Positions 31,952 to 43,696 of a stretch of DNA of 64,000 nt are shown one piece after another. Position numbers and translations under genes: made by a program. The stretch lies in NCBI GenBank assembly GCA_963989245.1, contig OZ022339.1, positions 33,721,328-33,785,327 of the forward strand. The letters are read 5' to 3'. Position 1 is the first letter of the stretch, and each line of letters opens with the position of its first letter. The stretch is from Nansenia antarctica. Taxonomy: Eukaryota > Chordata > Actinopteri > Argentiniformes > Microstomatidae. The notes under the pieces are model-generated. The model saw only the letters and a list, made by a program, of their open reading frames with translations, had not been told where the DNA came from and did not search any database.

Positions 31952-34229
31952 GTGACATGCAGGATAGGTCGATGGCCGGAATCGAACCAGGGACCCTGTG
32001 ATGACGTGGCATGCGGCTTAGTGAGCCACGCCACCCGGACGTTCCATCCTAGACACCTGTCGTTACGTACCGTTCCAAGCCGAACAAATCTCCCAGAGGC
32101 ACTAGTGACGGGCCGGGCGGTGTGGGCGGTGCGGGGGGTTTTAATGGCCTGTTCCATGGTCCCCGGCCTCCCAGACTGGGTGCTGGGCCTCACAAACCCT
32201 GTGATGGGACGTCCCGACTGGGTCACGGGCCTGCATTCAAGGAAAAAGAAAAACGTTTAAAGTTAAGAACTGACCTGGTGTCTTTCCAGGGTAATAAAGT
32301 GGTTACCTGCCTGGGAATGTACATCATTATGTTAAATGGACTGCACTTATATGTATAGCGCCTTATTCCAAAGTGCTTTACAATGCTACCATGCAAGGCG
32401 CCAGCCCACTCATTGGGAGCAATTTGGGGTTCAGTGTCTTGCCCAACGACACCTTGACACGTGGCCAGCCAGGGATCGAATCACCGATCTGCCAACCTTG
32501 CAATCATTAGACACCGACTCTACCTCCTGAGCCACAGCCTCCCCGCCATTATGTTGCCCCACAACTCAGTGAGTCAACCATATTTTTACACAGCGGTACT
32601 ATCATTTTGAACACATAACAAGATACTTGTGAGGTACAGATGCTCACACACCTGACGGCTGATGTGGCCCCTCCATGGCTTGTTCCAGGGAGCCTCAGCG
32701 ATGTTCCCGGGCCTGGAAGGAAGGAAGACCTTAATTAAACTCAAGAAAATGTTGCAACCACAAGTCTCCTATCGTTCAGAGAGCAAGAACAGGGAGAAGA
32801 GGAAGCTTAGCATGAGCTCCAGGCCTTGCTGAGGAGAGGCGTGAAGAGACAGCAGAGCTTTTCCTACATAGTGGAACATGGGTGTTGTTACTGTAATGGG
32901 GGGAGGGTGGGGGGGGAGTCCAAACTTACGGGCAACCTGAGCGATAGAGCTCTCATCCAGCATCATCTCAGCGATCCCCTCCTGGTCCACCTCGACCTCA
33001 TCAATGTACACCATCTCTGTAAGAGTCCGCGTCTTCAGACTCCATGCAGCCTTTCCAACACCAAACACAGAAAACGTGTTTAGAACACAGAAATCAGGCT
33101 GTTCATTAATACATCATGACTACCTGACTACTTGGTCACTACCTACCTGAACTCTAGACTACTCCACTTTTGCACCATATTACACACTGTGTGACAGTGT
33201 GTCGCATTGCACTGCAACCTGCACACCTTTTTTGCACAAGCATTTTGTTTACATTAAGAATGTTGATATGCTGATTCGCATTCTGCTGCTATCACCTATT
33301 CTGTTATTGATGCTCTGACACTATTGCATATATAGCTATTGTTGATTGTTGTCTATATCCTGCTTATTCTTTATTGATTATTGTTTATATCCTGCTTATT
33401 CTATTATTGATTTTGTATTTCTGCTGCAATGCCAATGCCTAATTGAACCTGAACCCCATAATTGTACTCCTTGTATCCGTACATCGATGTAATAAAAGCA
33501 ATTGTGATTCTGATTATGTTCACTGGTTGAGTGGTCTGCTTTAGATAGGCCTACTACTTCTTGGAGTGTAACGAGTGTAACGGGCCGGCAGGCCAGGAGA
33601 TCCTCAGGTCAAGAACAAGAGACAGACAGTAAAAGAAGCATGGTAAGCAGTCAAATGTTACCTCTGAGATAAGGGATGCGGAGGCATCCTTTTATGACAG
33701 CAAGTAGTGAGACACGTTGAAAGAAGAGGAGGTGATGGCAGGTGTGTGAAGGCATGAATGAGAGAAAGTAAGAGAGAAAAGGGTAGAAAAATAAGGAAAT
33801 GAATGAGTGATTACAGTGAGTATTTGGAGAGGAGGGAAGGGAAATAAACTTGCTAGGTGACGTGCTCTTTCAGTAAAGGCTGATCTGAACATTGTAGCTA
33901 GCTATTATGAGTGAGAATCTACCTAGCTGATTGACCGAGTGTATACATGCTAGAAAACTGTTATTCAATGCAAGAAAACCAAAAAATGGGATTCGGAAAA
34001 AGTCGGTGAACACTCTTGTTCAGCGACTGAACAAAAAATGTATTGCAACCTTACAAGGACTCGACACTAATTGGGATTATGGATGTATTAGCTAGTAGCT
34101 AGCTATCTCGCTAACCTGGTCGTATGGACTGTCCTCCAATATCTTTGTACAAATATCAGAACATTGCTGAAACTTCCGTCTTCTGAAATAGCTCCATGCG
34201 AGAAACAAAGGATCCATCGGTACCTCCAT
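25333..34229 (-). CDS. ttc8: TTC8 / BBS8, BBSome subunit with TPR repeats, complete
   Basis: Subunit of the BBSome, which moves membrane proteins in and out of cilia (Bardet-Biedl gene 8). Fourteen coding exons, minus strand: 34229-34116, 33050-32930, 32712-32652, 32230-32071, 31267-31178, 31057-31013, 30067-29982, 29882-29795, 29588-29478, 29120-28981, 28553-28379, 27606-27484, 27185-27102, 25449-25333. Phases agree throughout and give 504 residues, close to the mammalian ~515. The N-terminus MEVPMDPLFLAWSYFRRRKF, the repeated SGRP/TGRP linker in exon 4, and TPR motifs (NNLGLCCFFAQQYDMTLSSF, AEAYNNLAVLELRKG) are diagnostic. The intron after exon 9 has a GC donor (GAG/gcacga); all others are GT-AG. 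A second ATG four codons on (MDPLFLAWSY) could also serve as start. A perfect X-box lies 87 bp upstream. Confidence 0.96.
25592..25832 (-). mobile_element. tRNA-derived SINE with ATT-rich tail
   Basis: On the minus strand the head reads CTCTGTGGCTCAGTTGGTAG (box A) ... GTGGGTTCGATTCCC (box B), then a retroposon tail, then a run of ATT repeats at 25681-25592. Box spacing is tRNA-like, but a LINE-type tail follows, so this is a SINE. Confidence 0.75.
25843..26965. mobile_element. Non-autonomous hAT element, CAGGGGCGG ends
   Basis: Left end CAGGGGCGGATTTAGG; right end CTAGCGCCGCCCCTG. The 8-mer CAGAGCTC flanks both sides (25835-25842 and 26966-26973). No transposase frame. It lies in the last TTC8 intron. 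Confidence 0.87.
27277..27445. repeat. AT-rich dinucleotide tract
   Basis: TATATA runs with AAAGAAAG and poly-A interruptions, in the TTC8 intron between exons 13 and 12. No other signal. Confidence 0.85.
27739..27867. mobile_element. hAT MITE, CAGTGGTTCTCAAACC family, copy 2
   Basis: 129 bp. Begins CAGTGGTTCTCAAACC, ends GGTTTGAGAACCACTG, with a perfect 8-bp duplication CTCTATAC at 27731-27738 and 27868-27875. It is in a TTC8 intron. Confidence 0.9.
27951..28045. mobile_element. MITE-like inverted repeat, GGTTTCACAGACA family, copy 2
   Basis: GGGTTTCATAGACAAGGCTT...CCTAGTCCTGGACC and the inverse TTTATCTGTGAAACC. Related to 24003-24125, with a shortened interior. Confidence 0.55.
28628..28856 (-). 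mobile_element. tRNA-derived SINE, family B, copy 1
   Basis: The head on the minus strand includes CACTAAGGCGCATGCC and box B GGTTCGATTC. The tail includes CTATCCTAATAAAGCAGAAA. Similar copies are at 31597-31735 (tail only) and 31855-32041. All are in TTC8 introns. Confidence 0.65.
29475..29480 (-). promoter_or_regulatory. ttc8: Non-canonical GC splice donor of TTC8
   Basis: After the codons for ARIHE the sequence continues gcacga. No GT lies in a position that preserves the frame, and the next exon begins EMNN as in other TTC8 proteins. A GC-AG intron is the simplest reading; an assembly error (gt read as gc) is the alternative. Confidence 0.7.
30070..30595 (+). mobile_element. LINE-like 3' fragment with APRWWNELP coding remnant
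   Basis: The + strand encodes a remnant reading LHWPPAGGM or, in the adjacent frame, the RWWNELP-type motif and then LPIFRRRLKTHLF. It is followed by a long 3' tail ending GGCGTCTGCTAAATGCC and TAAATG repeats. A sister copy on the minus strand is at 50567-50955, where RWWNELPTAVRTAEPLPIF is open. Confidence 0.65.
31597..32041 (-). mobile_element. Two tandem SINE family B pieces with GA microsatellites
   Basis: Two blocks begin GCATTTCTGCTTTATTGAGA (31598 and 31863), each followed by AGAGACAGTGGAGAT and a (GA)n run (31661-31722 and 31927-31951). The second continues into box B (GGTTCGATTCC) and box A at 32035. The second block ends about 30 bp before TTC8 exon 4. An AAGTGTGTCCAAACTTTTGA phrase precedes both. 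Confidence 0.65.
32330..32548 (-). mobile_element. tRNA-derived SINE, family A, copy 3
   Basis: Same family as 8745-9013, with the central ACACACATTCACACACCAAT block deleted. In the TTC8 intron between exons 4 and 3. Confidence 0.7.
33120..33530 (+). repeat. Retroposon 3' tail in TTC8 intron 1
   Basis: Runs from TGCACTGCAACC through TTTGTATTTCTGCTGCAATG to AATAAAAGCAATTGTGATTC, a common end of fish LINE/SINE copies. No open coding remnant of note. Confidence 0.45.
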
Positions 34230-34315
34230 TGTGCTTTGCTGGATAATATTATTCTGGTGGTGCTAAGATTGATGCTGTTAGCCTCTTTAGCTGTCGAAGC
34301 TAGCTCGCTAAACCT

Positions 34316-34328
34316 GTTGCCCAGCAAC
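34316..34328 (-). promoter_or_regulatory. ttc8: RFX X-box of TTC8
   Basis: GTTGCC-C-AGCAAC matches the RFX consensus GTNRCC-N(0-3)-RGYAAC at every position. It is 87 bp upstream of the TTC8 start codon. X-boxes at this distance drive BBS and other ciliary genes across animals. The site match is seen; function is inferred from the gene's identity and spacing. Confidence 0.85.
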
Positions 34329-34370
34329 GGCGCAGCAACGCGTCCTGCGTCACTCAGCAACGGAGGAGAG

Positions 34371-34739
34371 CAGGGTTGCCAAATGAGATTGACCATTTCC
34401 AGCCTAACCACAGTCTAAAAAACGCTAAATACACCAAAAACTAGCCCAAAACCTATATTGTTGGAAACCGATAATTACTATCGGACAGGTGCCCATCTCC
34501 TGCCCCTAAACTGTATGTCTGTTGCCAATGATGTTTGTAAAATACATTTAAAAAACCTGAACATCGCATGTAGCTTCTTCTAGGGCGTGTGTTTTAACTT
34601 CACGCATTTTGTAACTATCAGGCACTGACATTTTGATATCGCCTAAATGCTATTTATCCAGCCCAACCCCCGAAATGCGTTGCCCCGTGTGACCAAAAGT
34701 AGCCCATACGGCGGTAATCCGCCCCATCTGGCAACCCTG
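34371..34739. mobile_element. hAT MITE, CAGGGTTGCCA ends
   Basis: Left end CAGGGTTGCCAAATGAGATT; right end CCCCATCTGGCAACCCTG. The perfect 8-bp duplication GAGGAGAG is at 34363-34370 and 34740-34747. It lies 43 bp beyond the X-box, upstream of TTC8. Confidence 0.88.
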
Positions 34740-36372
34740 GAGGAGAGGGAGGAGCACGCGGCTATGCCACATAGACATCTATACTATCTATACGTATCAT
34801 ATCTATGAGGTGGACATCCCCTCAAAGTCTTTGACTGAAGGAAGACGTTCAAACAAATTGTCCCGGACCTTGCAGCAACTACGGTCAACAGTGTATAAGA
34901 AGGGTGTGCGCATATTATGCATTGCATTAGGCAACAACCACCATCCACTTAGATTGACAGCTGTCAAGAGCTTTCTGCTATAAACTACACACCATTGGCC
35001 AGAGCATGTTCTTTTAGAGGAGGACTTTAAGTCTTCTAATAGTAATTGCAATTGGTCCCTGAACATCCCTTCAACTTCTTACGTGGACCTCTGAGAGTAT
35101 GATTGGACAGGTTGTTGATCTCTCACCAGTTGGTTCACATTTTGAGGCGGTGCTTGTAAATGAACGCGAAAACTCCATCTTTATGGGATTTGACTTGACA
35201 AGGGTAGACGCGTCAGTGTTCCGTGAACGACGATAAGCAACAGGTTACAACATTACGTTTCCGTTTTTTATTTATTTTTAAACTTCAAAATAAAAGCGCG
35301 AGATAAGAGATCAATGAAAAGTATCATTATAATTTACATGTTTTAAAATTACATTAGGACACATATATATATAGTACACAAATATATATTTTGATATTTG
35401 CTACCTTTCAGCAACACTTCTAGAATCGAACCTAAGTGAGTTTCAACCATGAGTGGTGCCATACAAAATGTTTTTACTGTGGTCATACAGTTAAAAGTGC
35501 CCCATCTGGACTGCATAGAGCACGTATAATGGACTGACCTAACGTTGCAAAAAATAAATAAATAAAGTATGCATATTACTTTTGAAAAGTTGTATTTCAA
35601 ACTGCAATACTGCCTGATAAGGGAGTCATGTTAGAAATCAGCAAACACACACACCACCACTAGTGTGCCCTTGACTAAGGCACTTAGCCCTAAATTACTC
35701 CAGGGAGACTATCCCTGTAATTTCTATTTGTAACTATGTAATAAAGAGGTGTTTCCATCTAAATTCCTTATTATTATTTTTATTTCAGGACCTTGGAGAG
35801 CAAAGAGAAAAAAAAACATTTGGTCAGATACCGCTTTAGACTCAAATCTGCATTGTAGAACTGTTGCTGAATAGATTGGTAGTACATCAAATCTACCCTT
35901 GGAAAAATATGCGTGTACAGTCACACAAATAATACATTGAGAGGAGTACTTTTACGTTTATTTCCAATGCTTGAACAAGTTTAACGTGGGCGCTTTTATT
36001 TGGAAGAAATCCTCATCTACATACATCCGGAGGAGGTAGGCGGAGCTATACTATTCCCGTCCACGGAACGCAGGTGGGAGTTGCGACCTGTCTGGAGCGG
36101 GGCAGCTGGCCTCGGGATGAAGTGGAGGTAGATAGATGCATCTCACTATGAAAACAACGGCACAGTTCATTGGCTTGGACAGAAACAGCGTAGAGAAGCT
36201 CAAGATACAGTGAGAATATCTACATGGGACTCAAATGTCCGACACAAACCCCTCGCACCAAGGTATGCATTAACAACGGAACTAGAAAAGGGACACACGG
36301 GCTTGAATGAAATTCTTTTTGGTGAATGAAAAAAAGATAAAATACTCGCGACAGAGGCAAAGAAGTACGGAC

Positions 36373-39300
36373 ATGGCTGACAGAACCGCTCCGAATTGTC
36401 ACCTGCGACTCGAGTGGGTTTACGGATACCGGGGACATCAATGCCGCAACAACCTGTACTACACCGCGGCCAAGGAGATCGTCTACTTCGTCGCCGGGGT
36501 CGGAGTCGTGTATAACACACGGGAACACAAGCAGAAATTTTACTTAGGACACAACGATGACATAATCAGGTAATCCCCACTTGCAGAACCACTCACATGC
36601 GAGATTTTAAAATGTAATAACATAAAAATAACATAAAATTTAAATGTTTATGTCTATGGAAAGTTTATAGGAAATAACCTACTATGGCGTGAAGTTCTCA
36701 GATGCAGTCACACTGTCTTTCTTTTATTATTATTTGGAAATGGAAAGTAGTTTTGTGGACACATCACACTCAAACTCAGTATCCACAGCAGATTTCAGCA
36801 CCAGCGGCTGGACAGCGACTCTAGGTCTCGGAGAGTGTTGCCTGACATTTCACCTTTTCTGACGGTGACATTTGCATGCACATTTATAAATAGCTACAGG
36901 GCTGGTCATTACATAACAGATGCCATTTGGTATCAAGTCGGTTTGTTTGCGGATATCCTAGCAATGTAAATGCAGGGGGGGGGGGGCACAAGCTATTTCT
37001 TATTCAGAAAGGCACCTGAAATAGTGACAGTAACTCTTCCAAATGACCACGGTACACACTTGACCACGGTACACAGATACAGATCACACCACAGAAACCT
37101 GGAGGTGACGCTTAGAAAGGTCTCCCATGGATATAAGCCCCGCCTACAGCTCATCTCATAATGATCATAGTCATCATCCATGAGCTCAGCCTAACCCCAC
37201 GAGCAAAGATCCTTCATGGTCATTGGGTCTCTCTCGATTACTCTACTACCATCCTGTCTTTCACTTCCAACGGACACACATCTCGGTAGCTCTTGCTCTA
37301 CATAACGCACAATGACCCTGTGTCTAACGCTCCAGTGCTTCTGTGGACATTGGGTGTGTGTGTGTGTGTGTTGGCCTGGAGATGACTAGGATTATATATA
37401 TACTGTGTCCGTGTCGTTAGTCAGATGGCCTGCTGCTCCATTATTCATTAGTCAACAGAGAGAGACGAACAGAGGCCAAACCTTGTGTGTGTGAAGTGCT
37501 TCAGGGCAAGCTGCTGTGTACAGTAGGAGCCGACGGCGTCTCTTGTTACATTTCAGTGACGCTGCTTGACCGTTGGTGCAATGATCGTTTTGATAAGCAC
37601 ATATGATGATTGTGTTCATGTTCAAGTTGCTTTTTGGCATCTGTCACTGTGTTATAACCTACGCTGTAGCCTATGTTATAACATTGAGCTAATGTCTTTC
37701 CCAAAACGGAAGGGATGGCTTTTCAATTGTGTTCTAGAGAGCCAAGAAGCTCCTCTGATGTTTATGTTTGGGTATGTCTAGGGGTATGTCTTCTTAAAGA
37801 CTTGAGGTGAGGTAGGTTTGTTTGTTGACCTGGGGTTAAAGAGCCAGACATTAGTCTCATTAGGTAGAACAGTTGATCAAGCTTCAGTTTCAGGCTTCAG
37901 TCCTGAGCTGGTCAGTCTTGAAATCTTAGACCTGGGACCAAATCTAGTAGTGGTGTCTTTATCCCTGTGGCAACGTACAGTAGCAGGCAACTGTTAGGCA
38001 CTGTGGCTGAAATTGGCTGAAGGGTTATGGATATACTGTATAACATGGTCAGTTTTTTTATGGGTTAGGATGTTGGGTTAGGGTTAAGGTTAGGATGTTG
38101 GGTTAAGGTTAGGGTTAGGATGTTGGGTTAAGGTTAGGGTTAGGATGTTGGGTTAAGGTTAAGGTTAGGGTTAGGATGTTGGGTTAAGGTTAGGGTTAGG
38201 ATGTTGGGTTAAGGTTAAGGTTAGGGTTAGGATGTTGGGTTAAGGTTAAGGTTAGGATGTTGGGTTAAGGTTAAGTTTAGGGTTAGGATGTTGGGTTAAG
38301 GTTAAGTTTAGGGTTAGGATGTTGGGTTAAGGTTAAGGTTAGGATGTTGGGTGATGGTTAGGGTTAAGGTTAGGATGTTGGGTTAGGGTTAGGATGTTGG
38401 GTGATGATTATAGTTAGGGTTAGGATGTTGGGTTAAGGTTAAGGTTAGGGTTAGGATGTTGGGTTAAGGTTAAGGTTAGGGTTAGGATATTGGGTGATGG
38501 TTAGGGTTTGGGTTAGGATGTTGGGTTTGGGTTAGGATGTTGGGTGATGGTTAGGGTTAGGATGTTGGGTGATGGTTATAGTTAGGATGTTGGGTGATGG
38601 TTAAGGTTAAGGTTAAGATGTTGGGTGATGGTTATAGTTAGGGTTAGGGTTAGGATGTTGGTGATGGTTAAGGTTAAGGTTAAGATGTTGGGTGATGGTT
38701 AGGGTTAGGGTTGGGATGTTGGGTGATGGTTATAGTTAGGGTTAGGGTTAGGATGTTGGTGATTGGTTAAGGTTAAGGTTAAGATGTTGGGTGATGGTTA
38801 GGGTTAGGGTTGGGATGTTGGGTGATGGTTATAGTTAGGGTTAGGGTTAGGATTAACCCTTACAGGACAGTATGGGAGGATCCGTGTGGAGCAGACAGAA
38901 CAAAAATTGTTGAACAGCTCTCATGTTGCATTGTGGGAAACATGGGCATCCTCCCCAGAATGCAGTGGGATTTAGGTTATCTCCTTCCCTTCCCACTGTA
39001 CTTCCTTCCTCTAGCATTGTGACTGCCAGTGGGCTAGCATAGATTACTTTTTCTTACGATGATTGATGGATAGATGATTCACTTACTTAGACAAATGTAC
39101 TCGTTGTAAGTCTGTTTGGATAAAGGCGTCTGCTAAATGCCAAAAATGTAAATGTAAAATGGCTACTGGGTTTCCATGAAACAGCCCCACACAACAGAAG
39201 CTGTGTCTACTAACAGTGAGGGCAGTGTTTTTTTGTTTAGAGACTTTGATGATGTTTTGTGTACTAAATTAATTAATTACTCTCATTAACTGTTCTCCTC

Positions 39301-40104
39301 ATATCATTCTCCTGATGTTCCCCGGCCCCTGTGGCATCTTTTGTCTGCTGGTTTTGGAAGAAGAGTTTTTTTTAAAACAAATCCTGTCTGGATGAGGAAT
39401 GGTCTGGTTTTAAATATGACTCATTCATTGGACTTACTCCGACCCCTTTTACAACAAAGTCACGTCCAAAATGGTGTTCTGTTCTGGAACTATGTGATAA
39501 ATGGAATATGTATATACAGTACAGTAAATCATCGGTTATTATCTGCCATGAAACAGAATAGCCCCATTACTCTACTTTGATATCAATGACCTCAATGTCA
39601 TTCAGAGAATCGTGCTGAGAAGAGCAAACAATTATGGTACGACATCAGAATACGCTACACAGTATTGTAGCTTGATTTTAAGAATCTTTTTGAGAAATCT
39701 GAATTATTCAATCAGAGTTTTTGGAAGCATTTCTGAAAATGCATGGCGCATCAAGGAAACGGTAGACGCAGTATTTAAAACCCACATTGGATTATTTCTC
39801 ATTGTGTCTATTAGAAATATCACGGTAAAGATGGATGGCCCTCAATTTAATATTGTACATTACCAAGATAGCTTTTAGCCTCTCCATAGGGCTCCTTCAC
39901 CCTATGCACCATTGCACACCTTTGTTGTATTTTCAGTACAGCCAGTGTCTTCTGGGATTGGGCAGGTGTCAGGTATTATAAAGGTGAATAAATTATTAAA
40001 GCTTATATCGATTTATTTCTGTCAATACCGTCCATACAGTCTCCAGTTTCCACTTGTATTTTGCCATTATTATACCACCAACGTTTGTTTAATAATGCAC
40101 GCAT

Positions 40105-40156
<52 letters not shown>

Positions 40157-40280
40157 AGATCATAACCCTCTGAAGTGGCTCTTCAACATTGTAGCTATAG
40201 CTTATACAGGAATTCAGCAAGTCAGCAATGGACTTCTAGCAGGGTTGCAGTCACAGAAATGCTAAGAGGTCTCTGAGAGG

Positions 40281-40354
<74 letters not shown>

Positions 40355-41961
40355 TTCAGAAGAACGGTGTCTCTGTGTTGGCAGGATTAGATGACATCAG
40401 CTGTGAGTGATGTGTTAGCGTAGAGCAGTTGGGGGGGGGCATTGGATTGTGTCTCACATGATTTTTATCAGAGAGGGGAGAGGCCCCAAAGTTGTGGTGG
40501 TTTCCCTCTCTCCCTTTCTCCCTTTCTCTCTCTCTCCCTCTCTTTCTCTCTTTCTGTCTCTCCCTCCCAGTCTGTCTGTCTCCTGTCATCCCTCTGTTCT
40601 ACCTGGGTTTTCATCCCTGCACCGGGGGGGCCCATGGCCGTCTGTAAACCGTGTGAACTGGAACGCCCTAATTTCTGACATAATCCTTAATCTGCGCTGA
40701 TTCGCGATGCTCTTTGTCCTAGTGATAGTGTCACTGAGACAGGTCCTGCAGGTCTGACCAAGGATGTACTGTTCCGTAATAGTCGGCCTGTGGCTGGCAG
40801 GCAGTCAGGCAGGGAGGGAGGAAGGGAGGCAGGGAGAGAGGGAGGGAGGCAGGGTAGGGAGGGAGACAGGCTGGGGTCTCTGACAGTTCCTCACATGATG
40901 TGATCCTTGTGAGCGCTGAAATGCACATCGTTACATTACAGAGAACGTAATCTAAACTGATTATGCTCATCATCATAACAGTCAGACTGTAGGCTCTGGT
41001 TGAGTCAGGCCACGTTGGAATCTGTGCGCTCATTTGCTTGATATCCATCAGGATTTTTAAATTATTATTATTATTACAAAAATCCTGTAGAAATGTAGCT
41101 TGTACAGTACAAACATAACAACCTCTTTATCAGGGTAAGTGTGCTACTGTATTCATAACCTATATGTCTGTTAATCAACACTTGATAACCGACCAATTTA
41201 AATAAATGTCAACATTGTTGAAAATCAACGACACACATCGCTAGTCGACTAACACAGATTGTTTTGTGAGCCTGCTAACAATGTAAAGTAGTGTTATAGT
41301 TAACTAGGTAGCAGTGGCAATTACTCACCGAATCCATCGGATTGTAATATTTTATCTCGACTAGCGAGCGTGTCATCGATGTTCAACAACGTCAAAATCT
41401 ATTGACATATTTTTCAGAATAAAAGTCTAAACATTTGGATTCGGTCGCCGACTTGTTCCCCCCTTTCAACCGGCTGCTGTCACATAGTGTTCTGATGTAT
41501 GTTCAGTCAAGGATAGTGACCAACATACAGGCCTTCCTGTCCTGACAGACCAGCCATGCGTGCTGGGGGGTTAGCCTATTACCATGATGCTAATAGCCAG
41601 GGACAAGCCTCCCTCTCTTCTTCTTGGTTTTCCAGCTCGTCCCCCACAGCTTTGTGGTGTTGCTGCTCTCCGGTTGGTCCCCTCCTGTGCAGGATCCCGG
41701 TGCTTACGCTACTACAATCATCCATTCATTCATTATCCCAAAGCTGCTTATCTTGGCTGCTGCTGCTGCTACAAAGCTCAAGTATTTTCAACCCCCTCCC
41801 CCCCCCCCCCCTCCTTCCCCCCAAGCCACGACCGTCCTCCAGCGCGTCCTCTACCCTCTCCCTTGAGTGCGCTAGAGTACACACACACACGAATGCACTT
41901 GAGTACACATACACACACACGCATGCACTAGAGTACACACACACGCACGCACACACACTGG

Positions 41962-42008
<47 letters not shown>

Positions 42009-43490
42009 ACACACACATACACTAGCGAGCCTATATTGCACACCTAAATCCTCCCTATCACTGTGTCTGACGTTGAGGCACAGTTACGCCAGAGAAGAGG
42101 TGTGTGGGGGGGGGTGTGGGGGGGTGTGTGTGTGAGGGGGGTGGGGTGTGAGGGGGGTGTGTGAGGGGGGGTGTGTGTGGGGGGCGTTGTCTCTAGGTGT
42201 GTGAGGGGGGGGTGTCTCTAGGTGTGTGAGTAGTGTGTGTGTGAGGGGGGGGTGTATCTAGGTGTGTGAGGGGGGTGTGTGTCTCCAGGTGTGTGAGGGG
42301 AGGGTGGGGGGGTGTCTCCAGGTGTGTGAGGGGAGGGTGGGGGGGTGTCTCCAGGTGTGTGAGGGGAGGGTGGGGGGTGTCTCCAGGTGTGTGAGGGTGT
42401 GTTTCCAGGTGTGTGTGAGGGGGGGGGGGGGGTTATCCAGGTGTGTGAGGGGGGGGTGGGGTGAGGGGAGAGAGGGAGAAGAGAGGGATGGGGACGGGGA
42501 CGGGGTTAGGGTGAGGGGAGAGAGGAGAGAGGTCTCCCAATCACAGTGTTGCTGCTGACCCTCTCTGGGGGAGGGTGTGGAGAGGAGGGGGGGGGGGAGT
42601 TAGGTTGAAGGGAGAGAGGGGCAAGAGAGGGAAGGGGATGGATGGGTTAAAGGAAGGGGAGAGAGGAGAGAGGGCTCCCTATCACAGAGTGGTGTTGCTG
42701 ATGCTTTCTGGGGGAGGGTGTGGAGAGGAGATGGGAGGGGGGGGTGGGGGGGAGGGGAGAGAGGAGAGGTCTCCCTATCACAGTGTTGCTGCTGACCCTT
42801 CCTGGGAGAATGCCGCCGGGAACTCTGGGAAGAGCAGATCTGTCCACTCCGATTAAGATCCTCCAAACAGCATGACTCAGCATCTTCACCAACAAACCGT
42901 CGAACTGGGGGGGAAAAAATACATATTTTTATTTGTATTTCAATGTCATATTTTATCTCTAACGTGGGGTTTGAACTTGGCTAATACTTTGAGATGTTTA
43001 TTATCGAGATAAACAAGGATTTAAATCTTTACAATTCTAACCCGGGAACGACCTAATATAACTGGGCTTTTGTCATTTTGTCAAACATGTGTTTGTTTTT
43101 TGAAACACCAGGAAGTCTAGTTTTTTAAATTGGTAACCAAGCAACAGGAAGCAACATGATCTTTGAATCCCATGACTCCCTCTATGCATTTCCACAGTCA
43201 CAACCAGGACAAGTGACTCAATCCGACAACAACAACAAACAAAAAGGAGTGGTTATGAGCTTCTATGCCACTGGGGGATTTTGACTGGGTTTGGGTTAGG
43301 CTATTTGGCTAGTTTAGGTATAGTTTGAAGCAGGCTCCACACAGACAGGTGCGGTACATGGGGAATGATTTGGCCGACGGATTAAACATGCTTTAGAAAA
43401 GACAGGGAAGGTAAATACTGTCTTTTAGAAATGTGGTAATCCCTCCCCTTCCTTATAATCCTTGACAAGAGCAGGCAAGGTGACCGCTGT

Positions 43491-43528
<38 letters not shown>

Positions 43529-43640
43529 CGGTGTCTGACAAATGAATGGAGTGCAATCAATATAGCCTAATTGAGTTGCCCGTACACTAACGGTCATTAT
43601 GCAAGACGAATCAATTAAAATTTAGCAGGTTATGGTCAAA

Positions 43641-43696
<56 letters not shown>

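Larger units (their letters stand above)
34230..36372. promoter_or_regulatory. Divergent TTC8/EML5 promoter interval
   Basis: 2.1 kb between the two start codons, transcribed away in both directions. The TTC8 side holds the X-box (34316-34328) and a hAT MITE (34371-34739). The EML5 side has G/C-rich unique sequence with GGAGGAGGTAGGCGGAGC near 36030. No other gene is seen. Confidence 0.6.

Noticed and set aside
36307..36372. Upstream in-frame ATG as the EML5 start
   Set aside because: The 22 extra residues are Lys/Phe-rich and not part of the family's conserved N-terminus, which begins MADRTAP at 36373; kept only as an alternative.
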